Below, one piece after another: positions 26,828 to 35,196 of a stretch of 64,000 nucleotides of DNA (the first letter of the stretch is position 1; each line of letters begins with the position of its first letter). A model generated the notes under the pieces. It was not told the DNA's origin and made no database searches. It saw nothing but the letters and a program-made list of their open reading frames with translations. Made by a program: the position numbers and the translations under genes. Source of the DNA: Paraglaciecola sp030730205 (GTDB lineage Bacteria; Pseudomonadota; Gammaproteobacteria; Enterobacterales; Alteromonadaceae); the NCBI RefSeq assembly GCF_052119645.1, contig NZ_JBGQOM010000003.1:413323-477322 (forward strand), given 5' to 3'.

Positions 26828-26898
26828 GGCCTAGTCCTGATACATAAGGTTGATGTAAATTCGAACACACACAGTGTAGTGCTCAAAAATGACGCTGA

Positions 26899-26927
26899 AT
26901 AATAGAGATCACTTATACCTTTGTCAA
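26899..26927 (-). promoter_or_regulatory. Strong sigma-70 promoter of rpmH
   Basis: On the minus strand a consensus TTGACA (plus TGTCAA at 26922-26927), a 17-bp spacer and TATTAT (plus ATAATA at 26899-26904) lie about 70 bp before rpmH. Confidence 0.85.
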
Positions 26928-27359
26928 TCAAACATTGAGTATTTAATGAGTTAATGAGGGCTTAACATTTTGAAGCTTTTGAAAAAACGTCATAAATGAC
27001 TGAAAAAGCGATAATTATCCACAGACTAATACTAATTATTTAAGTAATTTTATATATGTTGCCGTTTTTTAATTTACAGCGGGTTTAAATTTGTTTTATT
27101 GATTCGTTAATTTTGGTCTGAAAAAAGCATAAAAAAGATATACTAAACAGAGTGTTATACCACAGTGTTTTTATATTCTATTAAATTTTGAATTCTTTGT
27201 TGCGCTTGGTGTATGAATAGCGGGATAATTCACAGCTTATTAGTCGCCGATGCAATTAGCGCTTAAAAAACAAACGACAAGATTTTTTTCTTTTTTATCA
27301 CGATATTCGTATCTCTTTTAAATAGTCCACGTATTTATTGGGCTGGGGTCTTTTTTTAG
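26928..27359. promoter_or_regulatory. dnaA upstream control region
   Basis: A roughly 430-bp AT-rich stretch between the rpmH promoter and dnaA. It has one perfect DnaA box (TTATCCACA, 27015-27023) and a possible dnaA promoter (TTGCGC at 27200-27205, 18-bp spacer, GATAAT at 27224-27229). It lacks the GATC cluster, trio triplets and multiple boxes of oriC, so I read it as an autoregulated dnaA promoter and not as the origin. Confidence 0.55.
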
Positions 27360-28748
27360 ATGTCACTATGGAATCAATGCCTAGAAAGGCTGCAGCAAGA
27401 TTTACCTATTCAACAATTCAGTATGTGGATAAGACCACTTCAAGCAGAGCAAAAAGATTCTCATTTGACGCTGTTTGCACCAAACCGTTTTGTGCTTGAT
27501 TGGGTTAGAGATAAATATTTTACTCAAATTAATTCTTTGTTTACTGAATTTTGTGGGGGTGATGCTCCACAGCTGCGTTTTGAGGTTAAGCGTAGTGACA
27601 GTGCTTTCACCCGAGGTACTAGTTCGGCATTTGTACGTAATGATGATATGGGCAATAAACCAAATAACGCTTATAACAATGTTCAAAGTAAAGAAATACA
27701 GCCAGCAGCAGTACAAGCCAATGTACATAAAAGTAATGTTAATCTAACTTATAAATTTGAAAATTTTGTAGAAGGTAAGTCTAACCAGTTAGCTAGAGCT
27801 GCGGCACAACAAGTAGCTGATAATCCCGGTGGTGCTTACAACCCATTATTTATTTATGGCGGCACAGGTTTAGGTAAAACACATTTATTACATGCTGTAG
27901 GTAATGGCATCATCGATAAAAAGAAAGATGCGACGGTTGTATACATGCATTCAGAGCGTTTTGTCCAAGATATGGTTAAAGCATTGCAGAACAATGCGAT
28001 AGAAGAATTTAAACGTTATTACCGTTCTGTTGATGCATTACTAATTGATGACATTCAATTTTTTGCGAATAAAGAGCGTTCTCAAGAAGAGTTTTTCCAT
28101 ACTTTTAATGCCTTACTTGAAGGTAATCAGCAAATTATTTTAACCTCTGACCGATATCCTAAAGAAATAGTAGGTGTTGAAGACCGATTAAAGTCTCGGT
28201 TCGGTTGGGGATTAACCATCGCTATTGAGCCTCCAGAATTAGAAACTCGAGTGGCAATACTTAAAAGAAAAGCGGTCGAAAATAAAATATTTTTACCAGA
28301 TGAAGTTGCCTTCTTTATTGCTAAACGTTTACGTTCAAATGTAAGAGAATTAGAAGGTGCTTTAAATCGTGTAATAGCAAATGCGAACTTTACAGGTAGA
28401 CCAATTACTATTGATTTTGTAAGAGAAGCCTTACGAGATTTGTTAGCCTTACAAGAAAAATTAGTCACAATAGATAATATTCAGAAAACAGTTGCTGAGT
28501 ATTACAAAATTAAAATGGCTGATATATTGTCTAAGCGACGTAATAGAAGTGTGGCTCGGCCTAGACAGATGGCGATGGCGTTATCAAAAGAATTAACCAA
28601 TCATAGTTTGCCTGAAATAGGTGATGCTTTTGGCGGAAGAGACCACACGACAGTCTTACATGCGTGTCGTAAAATAGTTCAGCTACGCGAAGAAAGTCAT
28701 GATATAAAAGAAGACTATCAAAATCTAATTCGTACATTATCTTCATAA
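27360..28748 (+). CDS. dnaA: Replication initiator DnaA
   Basis: AAA+ initiator that binds DnaA boxes and melts oriC. The 462-residue product has the DnaB/DiaA-binding domain I (SLWNQCLERLQQDLPIQQFSMWIRPLQ), a variable linker (about 85-135), Walker A GGTGLGKTH, Walker B LLIDDIQF and the DNA-binding signature GGRDHTTVLHACRKI. The ribosome-binding site is poor (GGGG about 14 bases upstream). A perfect DnaA box in reverse orientation (27424-27432) lies inside the coding region near codon 23. Confidence 0.99.
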   Translation: MSLWNQCLERLQQDLPIQQFSMWIRPLQAEQKDSHLTLFAPNRFVLDWVRDKYFTQINSLFTEFCGGDAPQLRFEVKRSDSAFTRGTSSAFVRNDDMGNKPNNAYNNVQSKEIQPAAVQANVHKSNVNLTYKFENFVEGKSNQLARAAAQQVADNPGGAYNPLFIYGGTGLGKTHLLHAVGNGIIDKKKDATVVYMHSERFVQDMVKALQNNAIEEFKRYYRSVDALLIDDIQFFANKERSQEEFFHTFNALLEGNQQIILTSDRYPKEIVGVEDRLKSRFGWGLTIAIEPPELETRVAILKRKAVENKIFLPDEVAFFIAKRLRSNVRELEGALNRVIANANFTGRPITIDFVREALRDLLALQEKLVTIDNIQKTVAEYYKIKMADILSKRRNRSVARPRQMAMALSKELTNHSLPEIGDAFGGRDHTTVLHACRKIVQLREESHDIKEDYQNLIRTLSS

Positions 28749-28766
28749 AAATTCACGAGTAATAAG

Positions 28767-29873
28767 ATGAAATTTAGCATCAGCAGGGAAAACTTCTTAC
28801 AGCCTCTACAACTGGTATCCGGTGCAGTAGAGCGTCGCCATACGTTACCTATATTATCAAATATACTAATTAAAGTTAGTGATAGTTCACTTTGGCTAAC
28901 GGGTACGGATTTAGAGGTAGAGTTAATTTCAAATGTCACGTTAACAGGTGATTTTTCAGAGGGTGAAATAACTGTACCAGCTAAAAAGCTAGTCGATATA
29001 TGCAAGGGTTTGTCTGACAATTGCGAGATTGAATTTATTGTAGAGGGCAACAAAGCACTAATTCGCTCTGGGCGAAGTAAATACAGCTTATCTACCCTTT
29101 CTGCTGCTGACTATCCGAATTTAGAAGATTGGCAAGGTGAGCTTGAGTTTGAGATCTCTCAAAGTTCTTTAAAACGCTTAATTGACAGTACTCATTTTTG
29201 TATGGCTCAACAGGATGTCCGTTATTATTTAAACGGTATGTCCTTGGAAACTGAAGGTACAGTTATTCGTACTGTGGCAACTGATGGTCATCGCCTCGCA
29301 TTATGCCGTTTAGAATACACGAGCTCACCACTTCAAAATAGACAAGTAATCATTCCTCGCAAAGGTGTATTAGAAATTTCGCGACTTATCGAAGACAGTG
29401 ATAAACGCGTTAAGGTTCAAGTTGGTTCAAATCACATTCGCATTTTCTCTACTGATTTTATATTCACCAGTAAGTTGGTTGACGGTCGTTTTCCTGATTA
29501 CAGAAGGGTACTGCCTAAAGACGGTGATAAAAATATCGAAGCGAGCAAGGACGTTTTAAAACATGCTTTTTCCAGAGCTGCTATTTTGTCTAATGAAAAG
29601 TTTAAGGGTGTACGATTAAATCTGTCTAGTAGTGAACTTAAGATTACTGCCAATAACCCAGAGCAAGAAGAGGCTGAAGAAATTGTTGATGTTGATTACG
29701 ACGGGGATAAGTTGGAAATAGGTTTCAATGTAGCTTATCTTATTGACGTAATGAATGGTTTAACTAATTGTAATCAGGTAAAAATTACCTTAGCAGATTC
29801 TAATAGCAGTGCTTTGATCGAAGATGCAAATGATGACTCTGCATTGTATGTCATTATGCCGATGAGGCTGTAA
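28767..29873 (+). CDS. dnaN: DNA polymerase III beta sliding clamp
   Basis: The 368-residue protein forms the ring clamp that tethers polymerase III and MutS, among others, to DNA. It shows the three-domain clamp pattern, starting MKFSISRENFLQPLQLVSGAVERRHTLPILSN and ending YVIMPMRL as in the family. It is 18 bp downstream of dnaA in the standard operon. Confidence 0.99.
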   Translation: MKFSISRENFLQPLQLVSGAVERRHTLPILSNILIKVSDSSLWLTGTDLEVELISNVTLTGDFSEGEITVPAKKLVDICKGLSDNCEIEFIVEGNKALIRSGRSKYSLSTLSAADYPNLEDWQGELEFEISQSSLKRLIDSTHFCMAQQDVRYYLNGMSLETEGTVIRTVATDGHRLALCRLEYTSSPLQNRQVIIPRKGVLEISRLIEDSDKRVKVQVGSNHIRIFSTDFIFTSKLVDGRFPDYRRVLPKDGDKNIEASKDVLKHAFSRAAILSNEKFKGVRLNLSSSELKITANNPEQEEAEEIVDVDYDGDKLEIGFNVAYLIDVMNGLTNCNQVKITLADSNSSALIEDANDDSALYVIMPMRL

Positions 29874-29900
29874 TCTAAAAGTGATGGTAAGTAAAAGTTT

Positions 29901-30998
29901 ATGAAGCTGGACTTAGTCCAGGTAAACAGCTTTCGTAATATAAACGAACTTTCTATTGTCCCTGCAGAAAATTTAAATGTATTTTTCGGTGCGAATGGTA
30001 GTGGTAAGTCTTCTGTTTTAGAAGCGATTCATTATCTTGGTTTTGCCCGTTCTTTTAGAACCAATACACATAAAAATGTTATTCAACAGGGCAGTGAGGG
30101 ATTCACTGTCTTCGGTATAGTGAGTGCAAAGGAGAGCATTTATAAGCTCGGTCTGAGTAGAAAATTAGACAATTCTTGTACTGTTAGTATTGATGGTGCA
30201 AAAACAAAATCAGCTGTTGAATTAGTTAGTTTATTGCCTGTACAAATATTCACTCCACAAAGCTCAGAGCTAATTATCGGTTCTCCTAAACTGAGAAGAA
30301 AATATCTTGATTGGGTATTGTTTCACGTGGAACCTGGTTTTGCTAAAGAGTTTGCCATTTATCGCAGATGTCTTTTACAACTCAATGCCATATTAAAAGA
30401 TAAGCGATACTCAGAGAACCTTAATACTGAACAGGATTATTGGATTGAACAGTTATGCCTTGTAGGTGAAAGACTAAGTTCTTTGCGCACAGAGTTGATG
30501 TCAGGTGAATTTCTTTCTTTTATTCAGTATAATTTACGAGAATTTTTGCCCGAATTTATCTTTGATTTTTCTTACTATAAAGGCTGGGAGAAAGACTTAA
30601 GTCTAAAAGAATCAATTTACAAAAATAGAGAAAGAGACAAAAGAACTGGTTTCGTCAGTTCTGGTTTTCATAAAGCCGACATAAGAATAAAAATAAATAG
30701 TGTAGCCGCAAACGAAGTGTTATCTCGCGGTCAATTGAGAATGTTAGTAGCGGCCATGCAGATAGCCCAGGCTCAGTATCTGTTCTCAAAAAACGAGAAG
30801 TCAGTTGTTTTTTTGCTAGATGATGTGGGTGCCGAATTAGACACAGATAAACAACAACTATTTATTAATAGCTTAATTAATACTGGTTCTCAATTGTTTG
30901 TTACTGCAATAGATAAAAATCAATTGGGCTATTTAGCTCAATACAGAGATAAAAAATTGTTTCACGTGGAACATGGCCAAGTGATAGAGGAGATTTAA
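29901..30998 (+). CDS. recF: Recombination mediator ATPase RecF
   Basis: RecF helps load RecA at gapped DNA with RecO and RecR. The 365-residue SMC-like ATPase has Walker A GANGSGKSSVLEAIHYLGFARSFR, the signature LSRGQLRMLVAAMQIAQ and Walker B FLLDDVGAELD. Two parS-like 16-mers lie inside it (30319-30334 and 30958-30973). Operon position dnaA-dnaN-recF-gyrB is canonical. Confidence 0.98.
   Translation: MKLDLVQVNSFRNINELSIVPAENLNVFFGANGSGKSSVLEAIHYLGFARSFRTNTHKNVIQQGSEGFTVFGIVSAKESIYKLGLSRKLDNSCTVSIDGAKTKSAVELVSLLPVQIFTPQSSELIIGSPKLRRKYLDWVLFHVEPGFAKEFAIYRRCLLQLNAILKDKRYSENLNTEQDYWIEQLCLVGERLSSLRTELMSGEFLSFIQYNLREFLPEFIFDFSYYKGWEKDLSLKESIYKNRERDKRTGFVSSGFHKADIRIKINSVAANEVLSRGQLRMLVAAMQIAQAQYLFSKNEKSVVFLLDDVGAELDTDKQQLFINSLINTGSQLFVTAIDKNQLGYLAQYRDKKLFHVEHGQVIEEI
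30319..30334. other. Candidate parS site 1 (inside recF)
   Basis: TGTTTCACGTGGAACC matches the ParB-binding consensus TGTTnCACGTGnAACA at all but the last base. Near oriC and with parAB in the same window, it is a likely ParB nucleation site. Confidence 0.65.
30958..30973. other. Candidate parS site 2 (end of recF)
   Basis: TGTTTCACGTGGAACA fits the parS consensus TGTTnCACGTGnAACA at every defined position. It is 639 bp from site 1 and about 11 kb from oriC. Confidence 0.8.
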
Positions 30999-31002
30999 TC
31001 AA

Positions 31003-33423
31003 ATGGCGCAAGAAAATGTTTATGATTCATCAAGTATAAAAGTTTTAAAAGGACTTGATGCAGTTAGAAAAAGACCAGGTATGTATATCGGCGATACAGA
31101 TGATGGAACTGGTCTGCATCATATGGTATTCGAGGTTGTAGATAACTCAATTGATGAAGCGCTTGCCGGACATTGTAAAAACATAAATGTCAAAATCCAT
31201 ACCGATGGCTCCGTTTCAGTTAGAGATGATGGTAGGGGCATACCCACAGAAATGCATGAAGAAGAAGGTGTTTCTGCTGCGGAAGTTATCATGACAGTGT
31301 TACATGCTGGCGGTAAGTTTGATGATAACTCTTATAAAGTTTCTGGGGGTCTACACGGTGTAGGAGTTTCAGTTGTAAACGCTCTTTCAAAGAAATTGAT
31401 GTTACAAATTCGTCGCGCGGGCAAATTGCATGAACAAGAATATCAACATGGTATCCCGCAAAAACCATTAACTATAATTGGTGACTCACAAAGCAACGGA
31501 ACGAGTGTTAGGTTTTGGCCGAGTGAAAATACCTTTACTAACGTTCTATTTCATTACGATATATTGGCAAAAAGATTAAGAGAGCTATCTTTCTTAAATT
31601 CAGGCATTTGTATTATTTTAGAAGATGAACGCGATGGTAAAAAAGACAAGTTTGAATATGAAGGCGGTATACGAGCCTTTGTTGAATACTTAAATCAGAA
31701 CAAAACACCCATTCATCAAAAAGTATTTCATTTTAACTCTGAAAGAGATGATGGCATAACCGTTGAAGTTGCCATGCAATGGAATGATAGCTTCCAAGAA
31801 AATGTATTTTGTTTTACCAATAACATTCCTCAACGTGATGGTGGTAGCCATTTAGCAGGATTTAGAGGTGCGTTAACGAGAACTCTAAATACCTACATGG
31901 AAAAAGAAGCTATTGCGAAAAAAGCAAAAACAACGACAACTGGCGATGATGCTAGAGAAGGTTTAACTGCAGTAGTTTCGGTTAAAGTCCCTGATCCTAA
32001 ATTTTCTTCGCAGACCAAAGATAAATTAGTATCTTCTGAAGTCAGGCCTGCTGTAGAAACAGTTATGGGTGAAAAACTTCAAGAATTTCTTTTAGAAAAT
32101 CCTACTGAAAGTAAAATTATAGTGGGTAAAATAATTGACGCAGCACGGGCTAGGGAAGCCGCGCGTAAAGCAAGAGAGATGACTCGCAGAAAAGGTGCCT
32201 TAGACTTAGCTGGTCTACCCGGAAAGCTCGCTGACTGCCAAGAAAAAGATCCTGCTTTGTCTGAATTATATATCGTGGAAGGTGACTCAGCCGGTGGATC
32301 GGCTAAACAAGGGCGCAACCGTAAGAACCAAGCTATATTGCCATTAAAAGGTAAAATTCTTAACGTTGAAAAAGCTCGTTTTGATAAAATGTTGTCTTCT
32401 CAAGAAGTAGCAACATTAATTACTGCATTAGGTTGTGGTATAGGTCGAGACGAATATAACCCCGATAAACTACGTTATCACAAAATTATCATAATGACGG
32501 ATGCCGATGTTGATGGTTCGCATATTAGAACCTTGTTACTGACTTTCTTTTATCGTCAAATGCCTGAGCTAATTGAGCGCGGATATATCTATATCGCACA
32601 ACCTCCTTTATATAAGGCTAAAAAAGGTAAACAAGAGCAGTATTTGAAAGATGATGAATCACTAACTAAGTATTTGACTTCAATTGCACTCGACGATGCT
32701 TCTATTCATGTTAATGATCACGCGCCATCTATTACTGGTGTCGCTTTAGAAAAATTAGTCGCTCAATATCAAACAGCAGTCATCATGATTACACGGATGA
32801 GCCGATTAATTCCTAAAGTAATTCTCAATAAATTAGTTTACAGCGGTGTATTAGATATTGAAGACCTATCGAATCAAAGTAAATTAACGACTTTTGCTGA
32901 AGAATTTGTAAGTAGCTTAACCTCAGATGAAATAGATGGTGCTACGTATTCTTTTGAAATTAGGCATAACAGTGAAAGAAATAATTATTACCTCACCATC
33001 ATCATTCGTTTACATGGTATTGATACAGAGTACGTGCTTGACCAGGAATTTGTAGACTCTACAGAATACAAACGTATTAAGGAGTTAAACATATCGATAA
33101 ATGGGCTCATTGAAGAGGGCGGTTATGTTAAGCGCGGTGAAAAAACCAAATCAATAAGTTCATTTGTTGATGCGATAGACTGGTTAATGGCTGAGTCTAA
33201 GCGTGGCCAATATATTCAACGCTATAAAGGACTGGGAGAGATGAATCCAAGTCAGTTGTGGGAAACCACAATGGATCCTATGAATCGTCGTATGTTACAA
33301 GTTACTGTTGAAGATGCCATAGGCGCCGACCTCTTGTTTACCACTTTAATGGGAGATCATGTTGAACCTAGAAGAGCATTTATTGAAGAAAATGCTCTAA
33401 AGGTAGCTAACTTAGACGTATAG
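31003..33423 (+). CDS. gyrB: DNA gyrase subunit B
   Basis: ATPase subunit of gyrase. The 806-residue protein contains the GHKL ATP site (VDNSIDEALAGHC, DDGRGIP, GGLHGVGVSVVNA) and the Toprim motifs EGDSAGGSAKQGRNRKNQAILPL and DADVDGSHIRTLLLTF. A strong terminator follows at 33453-33482. Start is 4 bp after recF. Confidence 0.99.
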   Translation: MAQENVYDSSSIKVLKGLDAVRKRPGMYIGDTDDGTGLHHMVFEVVDNSIDEALAGHCKNINVKIHTDGSVSVRDDGRGIPTEMHEEEGVSAAEVIMTVLHAGGKFDDNSYKVSGGLHGVGVSVVNALSKKLMLQIRRAGKLHEQEYQHGIPQKPLTIIGDSQSNGTSVRFWPSENTFTNVLFHYDILAKRLRELSFLNSGICIILEDERDGKKDKFEYEGGIRAFVEYLNQNKTPIHQKVFHFNSERDDGITVEVAMQWNDSFQENVFCFTNNIPQRDGGSHLAGFRGALTRTLNTYMEKEAIAKKAKTTTTGDDAREGLTAVVSVKVPDPKFSSQTKDKLVSSEVRPAVETVMGEKLQEFLLENPTESKIIVGKIIDAARAREAARKAREMTRRKGALDLAGLPGKLADCQEKDPALSELYIVEGDSAGGSAKQGRNRKNQAILPLKGKILNVEKARFDKMLSSQEVATLITALGCGIGRDEYNPDKLRYHKIIIMTDADVDGSHIRTLLLTFFYRQMPELIERGYIYIAQPPLYKAKKGKQEQYLKDDESLTKYLTSIALDDASIHVNDHAPSITGVALEKLVAQYQTAVIMITRMSRLIPKVILNKLVYSGVLDIEDLSNQSKLTTFAEEFVSSLTSDEIDGATYSFEIRHNSERNNYYLTIIIRLHGIDTEYVLDQEFVDSTEYKRIKELNISINGLIEEGGYVKRGEKTKSISSFVDAIDWLMAESKRGQYIQRYKGLGEMNPSQLWETTMDPMNRRMLQVTVEDAIGADLLFTTLMGDHVEPRRAFIEENALKVANLDV

Positions 33424-33452
33424 TTTTAGTTCTCTATTTAAATTGGTTAAAG

Positions 33453-33482
33453 AAGGCGCTATAAAATATAGCGCCTTTTTTT
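33453..33482 (+). terminator. Intrinsic terminator of the dnaA-gyrB operon
   Basis: AAGGCGCTATA, loop AAA, TATAGCGCCTT forms an 11-bp perfect stem followed by TTTTT, 30 bp after the gyrB stop. Confidence 0.9.
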
Positions 33483-34262
33483 ATATATGCCCCATCTTAA
33501 AACACGTTGACAGAAAGAGGATTTCTTTATGGAAACATCAAGCATTAGAAGCGCTTGACGCTCACAACGAACTTACTTTTTAGGCTTTAAATTGAGAGTC
33601 GTAGAGCTCTTATCATTAAGCAAGCTTAAAAACACTTTGGAATAGAAGGATGAAGTATTGTTTTAATCTGCCTTAGGAAACATGGAAAATTGGTCTGCTC
33701 GAAGCCATTTCAGCATCCACTTATGACTAAATCAACAGAAACTCCCGCCCGAAAAATTAAGCGTGTAGAGCGTGAACTCCAACATGAAAAATTAAAAAAC
33801 CAAGTGCTTGATATCATGGACAAAGAATAATATGGAGCGGGCTTAAGAAAAAATTCTTATCTGATACGTTTGGCAAACCAAGCAAAAAATGACATAAGCT
33901 TGGCTTCAGCGTGCCGGCTATCCGACTTTTCTCGACAATCTGTTTATCAAACGACATCAAGAATGGATGTTAAGTGAGTAATATTAAGCCCTATTAAAGA
34001 GTGAGTCATGAATTGACGTCAATACATGCCTCAAGTGGGTACACAAAACTGTATTAATTCATCAGCCCAAATTAATGGAGCACGACATCAAGCTAGGTAG
34101 AGATGGACTGTTCACTTATTTAGGTTAGGAAAGCCTGTTGGTGGAGCCTATGAAGAATTATCTTAAAACCACGTCAGTTAACATTGGATGAAAAATACCC
34201 TAACTTACTCAAAAATAAACGGCCTATCAAACCTGACGAAGTCTTCGTCAGCGATATAACTC

Positions 34263-34562
34263 ATGTGCAATCAAATGAAGGTGACAGATGTGTTTAAGGC
34301 GCGGCATATGGCAATCGAAAATAGACTCTATGACCATGGTGCAATTGACCATTCTGACCGAGGATTGCAATACTTTTCAGCATTATATCAATCAGTCCTT
34401 GAGGCAAATAATACTAAGCCGTCAATAACAGATGGATATGATTGCAGTCAAAATGAACTAGTCGAAAGAATAAACGGGATACTTAAACAGGAGTTCTTAC
34501 TCTATCAATGCAATACTTTTAGTGAGTTACAAATATTGGTTAGAGAATCGATAAGTAACTAA
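34263..34562 (+). pseudogene. Fragment of IS3-type transposase (OrfB C-terminal part)
   Basis: The longest open piece of the dead element: 99 residues including the second catalytic Asp region (AIDHSDRGLQYFSALYQ) and the terminal Glu region (NELVERINGILKQEF) of the DDE integrase core. The first Asp (VSDITHV) lies just upstream, joined across an apparent deletion. A TAA cuts off the tail, which continues readable in another frame to about 34647. No independent function is expected. Confidence 0.82.
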
Positions 34563-34618
34563 AATGAGAAGAGGCCGAACTTGAGTTTAGAGATGAAAAC
34601 ACCTAGCGAAGTGCATAT

Positions 34619-34647
34619 AATAAAAAGCCAGCGAAAAACGCTGGCTT
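34619..34647 (-). terminator. Terminator of the glyQS-lipoprotein unit
   Basis: AAGCCAGCG, five-base loop, CGCTGGCTT gives a 9-bp stem. On the minus strand it is followed by TTTTTA. It lies about 80 bp past the lipoprotein stop, at the edge of the IS relic. Confidence 0.75.
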
Positions 34648-34724
34648 AAAACCGTCAACTTATTACAGGGCGAGCCAATAAAAGATTAATTTAGCTCATA
34701 GCTACACAAGCCTGACATTCTACT

Positions 34725-35174
34725 TTAATTATCCTTCAGTGAAATTTGTACAATAGGTGAACCATACCCGCTAAAATCAATACTGAATTGATATAATCCC
34801 GTTTCTGTAGGGGTGAATCTAAAGTTTTCATCTTTAGATTCGCAATTAGCTTTAACGCTTTGTCCAAGCTTAACTATCTGATCTGAATTCGCTTTTAAAT
34901 ACCCACAATTCAGATTTGGTGACCAATTACTATCAGCAAACCTAAAGTCATAAGGTTGACCGTCAGCAATTAATCTAATCGATGTTGCGTACTTGTTGTT
35001 ACTGATTTCAACCAATTTATATTTTTCATCAGCTTCCCACCAAGTGAAGACACCCCGCAAATATAAACTGCTGTAATCGGGTGTATCACTAAATGTCGGA
35101 ATAACATTGGAAGCACAACCTGACAACATCAAGCCGACTACCGCAAGCTTTAGATAACGATGAATAATCCTCAT
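34725..35174 (-). CDS. Putative outer-membrane lipoprotein
   Basis: The 149-residue product has a short basic n-region, a hydrophobic core and a clear lipobox LSGC at Cys20, so it should be lipidated. The mature part (YLRGVFTWWEADEKYKLV ... TGLYQFSIDF) looks like a small beta-sandwich and faintly resembles carbohydrate-binding E-set domains; this is only an impression. AGGAG eight bases upstream supports the ATG at 35174 over a start 15 codons upstream inside glyS. Directly downstream of glyS, same strand. Confidence 0.7.
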   Translation of the reverse strand: MRIIHRYLKLAVVGLMLSGCASNVIPTFSDTPDYSSLYLRGVFTWWEADEKYKLVEISNNKYATSIRLIADGQPYDFRFADSNWSPNLNCGYLKANSDQIVKLGQSVKANCESKDENFRFTPTETGLYQFSIDFSGYGSPIVQISLKDN

Positions 35175-35196
35175 GACTAACACTCCTGTATATTTT

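Larger units (their letters stand above)
33540..34650 (+). mobile_element. Decayed IS3-family insertion sequence
   Basis: Between gyrB and the glyS unit the DNA reads, in shifting frames, as remnants of an IS3-family element: an OrfA piece (FKLRVVELL, then PARKIKRVERELQHEKLKNQ), an OrfB middle with several stops (GRDGLFTYLG, SLLVEPMKNYLKTT, RPIKPDEVFVSDITHVQSNEG) and an OrfB end (DHSDRGLQYFSALYQ, ELVERINGILKQEFLLYQC, then RPNLSLEMKTPSEVH). Stops, frameshifts and an internal deletion after the first catalytic Asp show it is dead. Terminal repeats and target duplications could not be defined. Confidence 0.8.

Noticed and set aside
26928..27359. Region upstream of dnaA as the replication origin
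   Set aside because: It has only one perfect DnaA box and no GATC or trio cluster. The gap beside mnmG has all origin hallmarks.
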